Notes: generated by a model from the sequence alone, not told the origin. A stretch of DNA of 28,869 nt from JBDHZK01 sp039811865 (GCA_039811865.1 JBDHZK010000016.1:1-28869); one strand, 5' to 3'. Positions 16,462 through 27,107 are shown, numbered from the stretch's first letter. Program-made: numbers and translations.

Positions 16462-16796
16462 AACTGATCACCGCGATCATCCAGCCCCACATGCTTGAGC
16501 AGGTCCAAAAGGCCCTCGCCCGGCACGGCATCCAGGGAATGACGATCTCCGAAGTGAGCGGCTACGCGCGTCAGCGAGGCCACGCCGAGGTCTACCGGGG
16601 CGCCGAGTACACGATCGACTTCATCCTCAAGGTGAAACTCGAGATCCTCGCCGCCGATGATGTGGCGCAAGAGGTGCAGAACGTGATCGTCGAGGCCGCG
16701 CGGACCGGGCAGGTCGGGGACGGGAAGGTCTGGACCGTACCGGTCGACAGCATCATCCGCGTCCGAACCGGCGAAACCGGAGCACAGGCAATCTGA
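16458..16796 (+). CDS. glnK: PII nitrogen-regulatory protein (GlnK/GlnB type)
   Basis: The 112-residue PII protein matches the family length. It has the T-loop segment GHAEVYRGAEYTIDF with Y51, the residue modified by uridylylation or adenylylation, and the C-terminal signature DGKVWTVPVDSIIRVRTGE. PII trimers bind ATP/ADP and 2-oxoglutarate and block AmtB when nitrogen is plentiful. It overlaps amtB by four bases, so the two are co-translated. The modifying enzyme gene glnD, commonly third in actinobacterial amt-glnK-glnD operons, is absent: two hairpins and a convergent gene follow instead. Confidence 0.95.
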   Translation: MKLITAIIQPHMLEQVQKALARHGIQGMTISEVSGYARQRGHAEVYRGAEYTIDFILKVKLEILAADDVAQEVQNVIVEAARTGQVGDGKVWTVPVDSIIRVRTGETGAQAI

Positions 16797-16805
16797 CCAG
16801 GATCA

Positions 16806-16840
16806 CTTGGGGGCGACCATGGGGGGTGGTCGTCCCCAAG
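16806..16840 (+). terminator. Terminator hairpin after glnK
   Basis: A 14-bp stem (arms 16806-16819 and 16827-16840, one G-T mismatch) surrounds a G-rich 7-nt loop, starting nine bases after the glnK stop. It has no long T-run but is strong enough to end the amtB-glnK transcript. Confidence 0.7.
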
Positions 16841-16880
16841 CCATGTCTTCCAGACACTTCGCCGATCCGCCCACCCCATT

Positions 16881-16916
16881 CGCGTCCCGCCAACCGTGTC
16901 AGGTTGGCGGGACGCG
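16881..16916. terminator. Second hairpin between glnK and ycaQ-like gene
   Basis: A 15-bp perfect stem (16881-16895 with 16902-16916) and a 6-nt loop, GTGTCA, lie four bases beyond the stop codon of the convergent minus-strand gene. It most likely terminates that gene, possibly in both directions. There is no T-tract. Confidence 0.7.
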
Positions 16917-16920
16917 CAGG

Positions 16921-18150
16921 TCAGCCCACCTTCTTGGCCAGAACCTGGGCCAGATCCCCGCGCGGCGCGACCACGACTTCGCTAAGGGTCAACCAGCCCG
17001 CCAGCAACTCCAGTTCGGCGGCCAAGGCCGCGGATGTGGCGGGTGCGTCACATCCGGCCTCCAGCCAGGCGGCTTGGACGAGCAGCCGTCCGGAGGACCG
17101 ATCGGCCTTCAGGTCCACGCGCGCGACGAAGCGATCGTCCATGAGAAACGGGTACACGTAATAGCCGTAGCGCCGCTTGGCCGGCGGCACGTAGATCTCG
17201 ATGCGGTAGTCGAAGCCGAACAGCCGCTCCAGTCGGGTGCGCTCGAAGACCGCCGAATCGAACGGGCTGACCAGCGCCCGAGCTCCCACTGCACGCGGGA
17301 CGGCGGCCTCGGCCCAAAGCCATGCGGTCGCCGCCCAGCCCTCGATGGCAACGGGGACGAGCTCGCCGGTCGCCTCCAGCGTGGCCACGGCTGTCGCCAC
17401 CGCCGCCTTACCCAAGCGGAAGTAGTCCGCCAGGCAGGGGAGCGTCGCCACGCCAAGGGCGGCCGCAGCCCGTCGGACCAACATCAGATGGGCCTGAGAG
17501 TCCTCCGGGGTCGGCGAAGAAGCGATCGTCGCGGGCAACACCTGCTCCGTGGGAGCGTAGCGGCGTTCGAACGAAGCGTTGCGGCCCGCGACACTGATTT
17601 CACCGCACAGCAACAGCCACTCCAACACGTGCTTGGCCTGCGACCAGTTCCAACCCCAGTTCGTCCGGTCACGCTCCTCGGCGTGCTCGATCTGGCGGGC
17701 GGTGAGCGCACCGTCGCTCAGGTCGGCGCGGATGCGCTCGAGCAAGGCCGGCTCGTCCGCCAAGATCTTCGCGACGTCAGGCCAAGGTTGGGCGTGGGCG
17801 TTCATCCGCCAGCGCAGCGCCGGCTGCAAGCGCACGTCGATCAGGCTGGCCGCGTGGCCCCAGTATTCGAACAACCGTCGAGGCGGGTCTCCAGACGCCC
17901 GATCGAGCAGCGCCGGGTCGTATGGTCCGAGCCTGGAGAACAAGGGTAGGTAGTGGGCTCGCTGGACGACGTTGACCGAGTCGATCTGAAACTGGGCCAG
18001 GCGATCGATCACGCCTTGCAGCGCTCGCACGCCGACGGCCTGGCCGGAGGAGGACCGGGGCCGGCTGAGGCCTTGGGCGGCTAGCGCCACTCGGCGGGCC
18101 TGCGCCCCGGTGAGCCGGCGTGGGCCGGGACCGCGGTCAGGCCGAGGCAA
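16921..18150 (-). CDS. YcaQ/AlkZ-like DNA glycosylase (winged-helix, HTH_42 family)
   Basis: The 409-residue protein belongs to the HTH_42/YcaQ family of DNA glycosylases that unhook interstrand crosslinks and remove bulky alkyl adducts. The N-terminal motif QIDSVNVV (Q55-I-D57) matches the Q-hydrophobic-D signature I recall for the YcaQ subfamily. It is followed by RAHYLPLFSRLGPYDPALLD. Tandem winged-helix regions and a C-terminal beta barrel (RFVARVDLKADRSSGRLLV in the shifted alignment) complete it. The TTG at 18150 was preferred: it overlaps the hpf stop by 14 bases and directly precedes the family start. An ATG at 18222 would overlap conserved hpf codons by 86 bases. No clear ribosome-binding site is visible, so the start is uncertain. 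Confidence 0.85.
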   Translation of the reverse strand: MPRPDRGPGPRRLTGAQARRVALAAQGLSRPRSSSGQAVGVRALQGVIDRLAQFQIDSVNVVQRAHYLPLFSRLGPYDPALLDRASGDPPRRLFEYWGHAASLIDVRLQPALRWRMNAHAQPWPDVAKILADEPALLERIRADLSDGALTARQIEHAEERDRTNWGWNWSQAKHVLEWLLLCGEISVAGRNASFERRYAPTEQVLPATIASSPTPEDSQAHLMLVRRAAAALGVATLPCLADYFRLGKAAVATAVATLEATGELVPVAIEGWAATAWLWAEAAVPRAVGARALVSPFDSAVFERTRLERLFGFDYRIEIYVPPAKRRYGYYVYPFLMDDRFVARVDLKADRSSGRLLVQAAWLEAGCDAPATSAALAAELELLAGWLTLSEVVVAPRGDLAQVLAKKVG

Positions 18151-18757
18151 CGTCGAGGTGGATGACGCCGTAGTCGTAGGCCTTGCGTCGGTAGACCACG
18201 CTCGGGGCGGCACTCTCGGCATCCACGTAGAGGAAGAAGTCGTGGCCGACCAATTCCATCTCGTCGAGGGCCTGGGCCAGCGTCAGGGGAGCGGCGGCAA
18301 AGAACTTCTCTCGGACGACCAACGGGCCGTCGCCGGTGACCTCAAGACCGGCCACCTTGCGGACCTCGGGCTTCGGCTCGGTGGCCTCGGCCACGGCCAC
18401 ATCCTCCGGCAGGCCGATCACGTCGCCGAGGGACTGCGGCGTGCGTAGCCCTCGGTGGATCTTGCGCCGATCGGAAGCGCGTCGCAACTGTGACTTGAGC
18501 CGGTCCAGGGCGTGGTCGAAGGCGACGGCTTTGTCGTCCGCGGAGGCCTCGGCCCGAATCACCGGGCCCTTGCTGCGGAGGGTGATCTCGACCCTCGACG
18601 CCTGGTCGGGCTGTCGTTTGTAACCGTAGGCGGACACCTGCACCTCAACCCGGATGACCCGATCCTTCAGCCGCTCGATCGAAGCGATGCGCTCGACCAC
18701 CCGCGACCTGAAGTCGTCGGAGATGGTGCAGTGGCGACCGGTAACGAGGACCTCCAT
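18137..18757 (-). CDS. hpf: Long-form ribosome hibernation promoting factor
   Basis: The 206-residue protein is the long HPF form. Residues 1-105 are the ribosome-binding beta-alpha domain (MEVLVTGRHCTISDDF, then RVIRVEVQVSAYG). A linker follows, and residues about 150-206 form the dimerisation domain (MELVGHDFFLYVD, VVYRRKAYDYGVIHL). It dimerises 70S ribosomes into inactive 100S particles in stationary phase. The ATG at 18757 follows GGGAGG by six bases. In many actinobacteria hpf lies between comF and secA. Here it is on the opposite strand and separated from both. Confidence 0.94.
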   Translation of the reverse strand: MEVLVTGRHCTISDDFRSRVVERIASIERLKDRVIRVEVQVSAYGYKRQPDQASRVEITLRSKGPVIRAEASADDKAVAFDHALDRLKSQLRRASDRRKIHRGLRTPQSLGDVIGLPEDVAVAEATEPKPEVRKVAGLEVTGDGPLVVREKFFAAAPLTLAQALDEMELVGHDFFLYVDAESAAPSVVYRRKAYDYGVIHLDVASA

Positions 18758-18992
18758 GTCAAACCTCCCTGATCGATGGCCTAGATGTCCGGCCAGAAAC
18801 AACCGGCACCCAGCCCGACCCACGATTCTGCTAACCGCAAGCACAGGCTGCGTGCCCATGGCACCACGTTAGTGCCGCTACCGAATGTTTACCAGGAGTG
18901 CATCAAGTCCACCATGACCCGTCTCCTGAGCCGCGGGCGTGTCTGCCTGATCACCCAAAGGCGAGCCGTAGAAACCCCGCCCGGTCCGATGA

Positions 18993-19799
18993 TCAATGCC
19001 GGACGCGGGATAGGAACGCCTTGGTGCGTTCCTGTTTGGGGCTAACGAGGACCTCCTGCGGCGATCCCTCTTCGACGACCACCCCGCCGTCCATGAAGAC
19101 GACGCGATCGGCCACCTCGCGGGCGAAGCCCATCTCATGGGTGACCACGATCATCGTCACACCTTCGGCGGCCAAGGTCTTCATCACGCCCAGTACCTCG
19201 CCCACCAACTCGGGGTCGAGCGCCGAGGTCGGCTCGTCGAACAGCATCAACTCGGGATCCATGGCCAGGGCGCGCGCGATGGCGATCCGCTGTTGCTGGC
19301 CGCCGGACAGCTGGGCCGGGTAGTTGTCGGCGCGGTCGAGCAGGCCAACCTGGCCGAGCAGGTCGATCGCGCGCTCGCGGGCCGCATTCTTCGACTTCCT
19401 GGTCACCACGATCTGGGCTTCAGTGATGTTCTCCATCGCCGTCTTGTGCGGGAAGAGATTGAATCGCTGGAAGACCATGCCGATCTGCGAGCGTTGCCTG
19501 GCGATGTCCTTGTCCTTGCGGACGTAGAGCTTGCCGCCGCGTTCCTCGAACCCGGCCAACTCGCCGTTGACCCAAATGCGTCCGCCGGTCAGCGTCTCCA
19601 TCTGATTGATCAGCCTCAGCATGGTCGTCTTCCCGGAGCCGGACGGCCCGAGCAGTACGACGACCTCGCCGCGGCGGACGTCAAGGTTGACTCCCTTGAG
19701 GACCTCGGTGTGTCCGAAGGTCTTGCGCACGTCGAGCGCGCGGACGATCACATCGTCCTTCGCCGGTCGGGCGGCGGTCGGAATGGTCGGCGTGGTCAT
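18993..19799 (-). CDS. Amino acid ABC transporter ATP-binding protein (GlnQ type)
   Basis: The 268-residue ATPase of the polar amino acid uptake family has Walker A GPSGSGKT (51-58), Q-loop MVFQRFNLFPH, signature LSGGQQQR (164-171), Walker B with LMLFDEPTSALD, and H-loop VVTHEMGFAREVADRVVFMD. It powers the permease encoded upstream, whose stop overlaps this ATG at 19799. The ATPase is the third gene of the order binding protein, permease, ATPase. Substrate specificity cannot be read from the ATPase. No convincing terminator was seen after the stop at 18993. Confidence 0.94.
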   Translation of the reverse strand: MTTPTIPTAARPAKDDVIVRALDVRKTFGHTEVLKGVNLDVRRGEVVVLLGPSGSGKTTMLRLINQMETLTGGRIWVNGELAGFEERGGKLYVRKDKDIARQRSQIGMVFQRFNLFPHKTAMENITEAQIVVTRKSKNAARERAIDLLGQVGLLDRADNYPAQLSGGQQQRIAIARALAMDPELMLFDEPTSALDPELVGEVLGVMKTLAAEGVTMIVVTHEMGFAREVADRVVFMDGGVVVEEGSPQEVLVSPKQERTKAFLSRVRH

Positions 19800-20779
19800 C
19801 AGTGGTCGCTTCCCGGGAAGGTAATCTGGGTCGCACCGGCAGTGCTGGCCGCCTGCGGCCCCTTCTTTCTCGAAGACGTGGCGGCATAACCGCGGCCGAA
19901 GTGTCGCTCCAACCAGGCCTGGCCGAAGCCGAGGATCGTGGAGGTGATCAGGTAATAGATCGTCGCCGCCATCAGCACCGGGATGAGCTTGTAGTAGGCC
20001 GTGCCGATCGCCCGCAACTGGAAGAACATCTCGTCGGCGAGAGGAAGCGCCACCAGCAAGGACGTGTCCTTGAACATCGCGATGGTCTCGTTGCCGGTGG
20101 GCGGGACGATCACGCGCATCGCCTGCGGCAAGACGATGCGCCGCATGGCCTGGCTGCGATCCATCCCCAACGCGTTGGCGGCCTCAGCCTGCCCCTTGTC
20201 GACGCTGATGATGCCGGAACGGGCGATCTCGGCCATGTAGGCGGCCTCCGAGAGGCCGAGGCCCAGCACGGCTCCGATGTACGAGCTGAACAACTGGTTG
20301 GCGTCCAGCGCGCCGAACCGCAAGGTGCCGCCGGGGAAGCCGAGGAACGCCATGATGTCGCGGTCATAGGGGATGCCCAGGACGATTCCCTCGGGAAAGA
20401 AGGCCCCGGCCGCACCCAAGATGACGAGCAGGACGTACCGAGGGATCGACCGGAAGAACCAGATGTACCCGCCGGCCACCCAGCGCAGGACGAAGTTGGG
20501 TGACATCCGCATGATCGCGAGTAGCACGCCGAGCCCGACGCCGAACACCATCGACAAGACGGTCACCATCAGCACTCCCCGGAAGTACCCGGAGATCACG
20601 GTCGACTGCGACATCGCCTGGAACGTGAATGCCCAGTCGAACGCCTGGTTGACGAAGAGTTGCTGAACCAGCATGGCGGTGGCGATCAGCAGGATCACCA
20701 CCGCCACGACGCGGCCGGGGTGGCGAACCGGGATCGCCTTGATCGGTCCCGGTTCGCCAGCCCCTTGGACGGGACTCAT
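19799..20779 (-). CDS. Amino acid ABC transporter permease
   Basis: The 326-residue His/Glu/Gln/Arg-type permease has about five to six membrane helices. Its EAA loop (EAAYMAEIARSGIISVDKGQ, then AEAANALGMDRSQAMRRIVLPQA) contacts the ATPase. The N-terminal helix region (about 22-45) is longer than in minimal permeases of this family (about 220 residues), and the C-terminus is a basic tail. The start at 20779 overlaps the binding-protein stop by four bases (ATGA), so translation is coupled. It forms the membrane channel for the substrate delivered by the lipoprotein encoded upstream. Confidence 0.93.
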   Translation of the reverse strand: MSPVQGAGEPGPIKAIPVRHPGRVVAVVILLIATAMLVQQLFVNQAFDWAFTFQAMSQSTVISGYFRGVLMVTVLSMVFGVGLGVLLAIMRMSPNFVLRWVAGGYIWFFRSIPRYVLLVILGAAGAFFPEGIVLGIPYDRDIMAFLGFPGGTLRFGALDANQLFSSYIGAVLGLGLSEAAYMAEIARSGIISVDKGQAEAANALGMDRSQAMRRIVLPQAMRVIVPPTGNETIAMFKDTSLLVALPLADEMFFQLRAIGTAYYKLIPVLMAATIYYLITSTILGFGQAWLERHFGRGYAATSSRKKGPQAASTAGATQITFPGSDH

Positions 20780-21666
20780 ACCTTCGGGTTGACCTGGAAG
20801 TCGCTGATGGCAGCGGCGCTGATCCCGTACTTGCTCAGGATCGCGTCGTAGTGGCCGGAGGCCTTGATGTCCTTCAACGCCTGCGCGATCGCGTCCGCGA
20901 AAGCCGTCTGGTCCTTCTTCAGCGCGTAACCGTAGGGAGCGGCGCCGTACTGCTCGCCCAGTGCCTCAAGCTTGTCGCCGGTGGTGGCGATGGCCGACTG
21001 GGTGACGGGGTAGTCGGCCAGCATGGCATCGGCCTTACCGTAGGCAAGCGCGTTGTTGACCTCGTCCTGACCGGTGTAGGAAAGCAGCTTGATGGGATTG
21101 CTGCCGCACTTTGTCTGCGCCTCCTTCATTTCGTCGTCCTGGACGGTGCCGGTCTGGAACGCGATCGTCTTGCCGCAGACGTTGTTGCGGTCGATGCCCT
21201 TGGGGTTGCCCTTGAGCACGGCCCACTGGGTGCCCACGTTGGCGTAGGAGATCATCGTCACCGACGCCAGTCGCTTGGTGTTGATCGTGAACGACGAGAC
21301 CCCGATGTCGTACTTCTTCGCGTCCACACCGATCAGGATCGAGTCGAAGCTGGCCGGGTTCCACTTGGTCTTCACGCCCATGCGGGCGGCCACGGCGTCG
21401 AAGAGTTCCACGTCCATGCCGACGACCTCGGTGCCGTTCATGTACTCGTTCGGCTTGTAGGTGGCGTCGGTGCCGATCTGGATCACGCCCGAAGACTTGA
21501 TGTTGTCCGGCAATTTGGCCTTGAGGGACTCGTCTGCCTGCACCGGCGGGAGGGACGATCCCGTGCCGCCAGTCGGCGTGGACTGGGTGAGGCTGTTCGA
21601 CCCACAGGCCGCCAGCGGGAGTACTACCAGCGCCGCCACGACGGCAGCGCGCAACCTGAATTTCAT
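20776..21666 (-). CDS. Amino acid ABC transporter substrate-binding lipoprotein
   Basis: The 296-residue family 3 solute-binding protein has a signal peptide and lipobox LPLAAC (C21). A Ser/Thr/Gly linker leads to the bilobal domain, with VIQIGTDATYKPNEYMNG, VVGMDVELFDAVAARMGVKT and FDSILIGVDAKKYDIGVSSF. Near the end, YGYALKKDQTAFADAIAQAL follows family consensus. It captures a polar amino acid outside the cell; the exact ligand is unclear. The ATG at 21666 follows AGGAGG by four bases, a strong site that fixes the start. It is the first gene of the operon and diverges from the HNH toxin gene across 125 bp. Confidence 0.94.
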   Translation of the reverse strand: MKFRLRAAVVAALVVLPLAACGSNSLTQSTPTGGTGSSLPPVQADESLKAKLPDNIKSSGVIQIGTDATYKPNEYMNGTEVVGMDVELFDAVAARMGVKTKWNPASFDSILIGVDAKKYDIGVSSFTINTKRLASVTMISYANVGTQWAVLKGNPKGIDRNNVCGKTIAFQTGTVQDDEMKEAQTKCGSNPIKLLSYTGQDEVNNALAYGKADAMLADYPVTQSAIATTGDKLEALGEQYGAAPYGYALKKDQTAFADAIAQALKDIKASGHYDAILSKYGISAAAISDFQVNPKV

Positions 21667-21791
21667 GAAACCTCCTGATGAAGCGTGAACGCATCGTCGC
21701 ATCCAGGAACCCGCCTGACCAGGGTTCTGGGCACCGCGTCGGTTACAGCTCCGCAACGGCCGTTGAACCTACCCGCAGGTAGCCTCGCGGC

Positions 21792-22346
21792 GTGGTGAAA
21801 GTGGGGAAGGGCGCCGGCATCTTCATCAAGCACGTCGGCCCGTACCTGAAGAAGTGGACGCGCAAGAGCGGCAAGGCGCTGCGGGGCGTCCTGAAGGGTT
21901 CGCTGTACGAGATGGAAGGCCTGGGGCTCAAGAAGGGCTTCAAGTTCGTCAAGCGGTCGGCGGCCGAGCGGGAGGCGCTTCGGGCGGCCTTCGATGCGAC
22001 TGAGCGCAAGGCGTTCCTGAAGGGGCTCAAGGAGAGCGAACTCAAGGCAGCGGGACTGACCGAGGCCGAGATCGCGAAGGTCATGCGCGGTGAGGTGCCC
22101 AAGGGATTCCAGGTGCACCACAAGTTCCCGCTGGACGACTCCGGCACGAACGTCCCGGAGAATCTGGTCCTGATCCGCAATAGTCCCGACCATCAACTCC
22201 TGACCAACCACCAGAACTACACGACCGGGCATCTCAAGCCCGGCGAAAGCGTCACCGTGGACTGGCCGACCTTCCCGGCCGGCACGTCGGTCTGGCCGCC
22301 GGCCGGCGGAGGCGCCAAACCGATTCCGACCCCGAAGGGCAGATGA
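21792..22346 (+). CDS. HNH nuclease toxin (polymorphic-toxin type) without trafficking domain
   Basis: The 184-residue protein has a highly basic N-terminal half (many Lys, residues 1-60) followed by a helical segment. An HNH/endonuclease VII-like domain follows: GFQVHHKFPLDDSGTN (H109-H110, D115-D116), NLVLIRNSPDHQLLTNHQ (N124, H134, H140). This pattern is typical of C-terminal toxin domains of polymorphic toxins, which cut DNA. It lacks the usual N-terminal secretion domain (WXG/LXG, PAAR or signal peptide). The GTG at 21792 or the next codon GTG at 21795 starts it; only a weak purine stretch (GCAGGTAG) precedes. The next gene, a SUKH immunity candidate, overlaps by four bases. Confidence 0.8.
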   Translation: MVKVGKGAGIFIKHVGPYLKKWTRKSGKALRGVLKGSLYEMEGLGLKKGFKFVKRSAAEREALRAAFDATERKAFLKGLKESELKAAGLTEAEIAKVMRGEVPKGFQVHHKFPLDDSGTNVPENLVLIRNSPDHQLLTNHQNYTTGHLKPGESVTVDWPTFPAGTSVWPPAGGGAKPIPTPKGR

Positions 22347-22810
22347 TGAGCGAGATCACGTCCCTGGTGCGCCGCATCGAGAAGGAATTCGACTACGAGC
22401 AGGAGGAACCGGCGGGTCCGGCGGATGTCGCCGCCGCCGAGCGCGCCTTCGCGGACCTGTTCGGCATCGAGATGCCAGGCGGCTACCGAGAGCTGATCGG
22501 GTTGACCGACGGGCTGGACTTCAACGGGATGATCATCTACTCCTGCCGCGACGGCTTGTCGCCGTCGGGCTACCAGCGCCTGGGGCTGGCCGAATCGAAC
22601 GAACGATTGATCGAGGGTGTCGATCACATCGACACGCCGCTGCGCTTCGTGGGCGAAACCGGCGACGAGTTGTTCGCCTACCACACCAGTGCCGGGACTT
22701 GGTGGGTAGTCGACCGGGTCGGCTGGGACCCGGATCCCACCACGCGTCCCTATCAATCCTTCGACGCCTTGTGTGTTGCCCAGATCAAGCGTTTCGTGGA
22801 GATGCTATGA
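22343..22810 (+). CDS. SMI1/KNR4 (SUKH) family immunity protein
   Basis: The 155-residue protein resembles the SUKH/YrhA-type immunity superfamily. The N-terminal helix is followed by ADVAAAERAFADLFGIEMPG, the characteristic GGYRELIGLTDGLDFNG, then IIYSC and a late VGETGDELFAYHT with WWVVDR. SUKH proteins commonly neutralise nuclease toxins of polymorphic systems, and this gene overlaps the HNH toxin stop (ATGA at 22343-22346). Adjacent ATGs at 22343 and 22346 are both possible. Its own stop overlaps the next ATG by four bases, so the cassette is translationally coupled. Neutralisation of this particular toxin is inferred. Confidence 0.85.
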   Translation: MMSEITSLVRRIEKEFDYEQEEPAGPADVAAAERAFADLFGIEMPGGYRELIGLTDGLDFNGMIIYSCRDGLSPSGYQRLGLAESNERLIEGVDHIDTPLRFVGETGDELFAYHTSAGTWWVVDRVGWDPDPTTRPYQSFDALCVAQIKRFVEML

Positions 22811-23199
22811 GCGAGTTCGATCAGGTCTTCGACCGGCTGCGGCGGCTCACCGAGACGCCGGCCCGGGCGGTCGCCCCGCCCGTGGTGAGCGGCGAGGGAG
22901 CGACCCCGGACGGCTGGGTGAGCGTCCGGATCGAGGGCGGCAAGGTCGCCGCCGTGCGGATCGATGCCAGGGCGATGCGGACGTCCAACGCGGCGTTGGC
23001 GGACATGGTCGCCGAGGCGGTCAATGCGGCCTTGGCGGCTCACACGAAGGCGGTGCTGGAAGCTCTGTCCGATGCGTCGACGCCCGCCGGTGAACGCCAG
23101 CGGGAACTGGAGGACATCAGACAACAGACCCGGCGGGCGATGGCCGACTACCTGGGAACGATGCAGGACCTGCTCTCCCGGGTCTCGCAGGAGCGTTAG
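22807..23199 (+). CDS. YbaB/EbfC (EspL-like) family protein
   Basis: The 130-residue protein has one YbaB-like unit, WVSVRIEGGKVAAVRIDARA near residues 37-57. A helix (LADMVAEAVNAALAAHTKAV) and a long charged C-terminal coiled-coil-like helix (residues 85-130) follow. YbaB/EbfC proteins form dimeric nucleoid-binding folds, but ESX-associated members such as EspL seem to serve secretion. Its position before an EspC-like gene and a CpnT-type N-terminal gene fits the secretion role. The ATG at 22807 overlaps the SUKH stop (ATGA). Ten bases separate the stop from the next ATG. Confidence 0.82.
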   Translation: MSEFDQVFDRLRRLTETPARAVAPPVVSGEGATPDGWVSVRIEGGKVAAVRIDARAMRTSNAALADMVAEAVNAALAAHTKAVLEALSDASTPAGERQRELEDIRQQTRRAMADYLGTMQDLLSRVSQER

Positions 23200-23208
23200 G
23201 ACGGCGTT

Positions 23209-23529
23209 ATGCAGATCAAGTTCGACGTCGGCTCCTACCGCGCCGCCGCCCAGGTCATGGGCAAGGCGGGCGGCGATGTCCAGGCGAGCACGGCACGTCT
23301 GCTCGGCTCGGCGAGCGATCTCAGCGTCCTGGGTACGAACGACACCCTTGGCGGTATCTGCCAAGGGATCTACGGGGTGTTTCTTGACCTGTTCCAGGAG
23401 ACGACCAGGGATCTCGCGGGCGCCTACTCCGACATGGCCGAGCGGCTCGCGGCGACCGCGCAGGATTACGCGGACGTCGAGGACGCCAACAAGCAGGCGT
23501 CCCACGGACTTCGGTTGGGGGGTTACTGA
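23209..23529 (+). CDS. EspC-like WXG100-type secreted protein
   Basis: The 106-residue helical-hairpin protein matches the size and pattern of the ESX-1 EspC/DUF2580 family. It has an N-terminal VGSYRAAAQ, a central turn and a second amphipathic helix (DLAGAYSDMAERLAATAQDY). Y87-A-D-V-E91 fits the YxxxD/E type VII secretion signal near the C-terminus. Such proteins are exported as heterodimers with a partner, probably the CpnT-type N-terminal protein encoded next. The stop overlaps the next ATG by one base (TGATG). No ESX core gene is present in the window, so the machine must be elsewhere. Confidence 0.85.
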   Translation: MQIKFDVGSYRAAAQVMGKAGGDVQASTARLLGSASDLSVLGTNDTLGGICQGIYGVFLDLFQETTRDLAGAYSDMAERLAATAQDYADVEDANKQASHGLRLGGY

Positions 23530-24020
23530 TGTCGCTGATGTTGCCGCCCGCCTTGTCGAAGTTCCTGAACATGATCGGGCTGACCTGGCCCGAGGGGGAC
23601 GAGGACAAGATCAAGGCATGGGCGGACGCCTGGGTGGCCTACGGCAAGGAGATTGCCGAGATTCAGCGGGCGGCGGACGGTGCCCGCGACCAGGTCTCCG
23701 CAGCCAACGAAGGCCCGGGGGTCGAGGCGTTCAAGACCGACTACGCCGCCCCCGGCCAAGTCCGTGACATCGGCGGCAACCTCGTGACCGCCGCGAACGT
23801 GACCTCCGGCTCGTTGCTGCTGGTTGCGGCCACCGTGGTCACACTCAAGGGCGTGTTCATCGCCGAGTTGACGATGCTTGCCTACGAGGTGGGCGTGGCC
23901 ATCGCCGCCGCACCGGAGACCGCGGGAGCATCGCTCGCGGCCATCCCGATCGCCGAATACTTGACCGAGGCGGCCATCAATCTGGCCATCAACGTCGCGA
24001 TCGAGGCTGTGCTGGGCTGA
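23529..24020 (+). CDS. CpnT N-terminal-like (WXG100_2) protein lacking a toxin domain
   Basis: The 163-residue protein corresponds to the N-terminal trafficking domain of CpnT-like polymorphic toxins. It has LTWPEGDEDKIKAWADAW (residues 18-35), a helical bundle with DGARDQVSAANEGPGVEAF, and the hydrophobic VTSGSLLLVAATVVTLKGVF (residues 91-110). In CpnT-type toxins this domain leads into a long linker and a C-terminal toxin. Here the protein stops after it, and no toxin remnant was recognised before secA. The nearest toxin domain is the HNH protein at the 5' end of the same cassette. It may act as an in-trans export adaptor or be a truncated remnant. Confidence 0.8.
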   Translation: MSLMLPPALSKFLNMIGLTWPEGDEDKIKAWADAWVAYGKEIAEIQRAADGARDQVSAANEGPGVEAFKTDYAAPGQVRDIGGNLVTAANVTSGSLLLVAATVVTLKGVFIAELTMLAYEVGVAIAAAPETAGASLAAIPIAEYLTEAAINLAINVAIEAVLG

Positions 24021-24192
24021 CGGGCCCGCGAGCCGCCATGGGCCGGGTTGTGCTCGGCCGTCTGGACGGCCACCGGTCGTCGTGATTCGGGTGCCGCTTC
24101 GCGCAGCCGGTACGATTGGGCATCGCCCGCGCCTACCGGCGTCCGGGCCTGCCCGGTCAATGCCGGGATCGGACGAGAGAGAGCGTCGCTTC

Positions 24193-27090
<2,898 letters not shown>

Positions 27091-27107
27091 GCGAAGGGGT
27101 GCGGAGC

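Noticed and set aside
19014..19035. Hairpin AGGAACGC/GCGTTCCT near the 3' end of the ABC ATPase gene, considered as a terminator
   Set aside because: It lies inside conserved coding sequence before the stop codon, and no T-run follows in the direction of transcription.
21769..21782. Small inverted repeat CTACC-CGCA-GGTAG before the HNH gene, considered as an operator
   Set aside because: Five-base arms are too short to distinguish from chance, and no cognate regulator is nearby.
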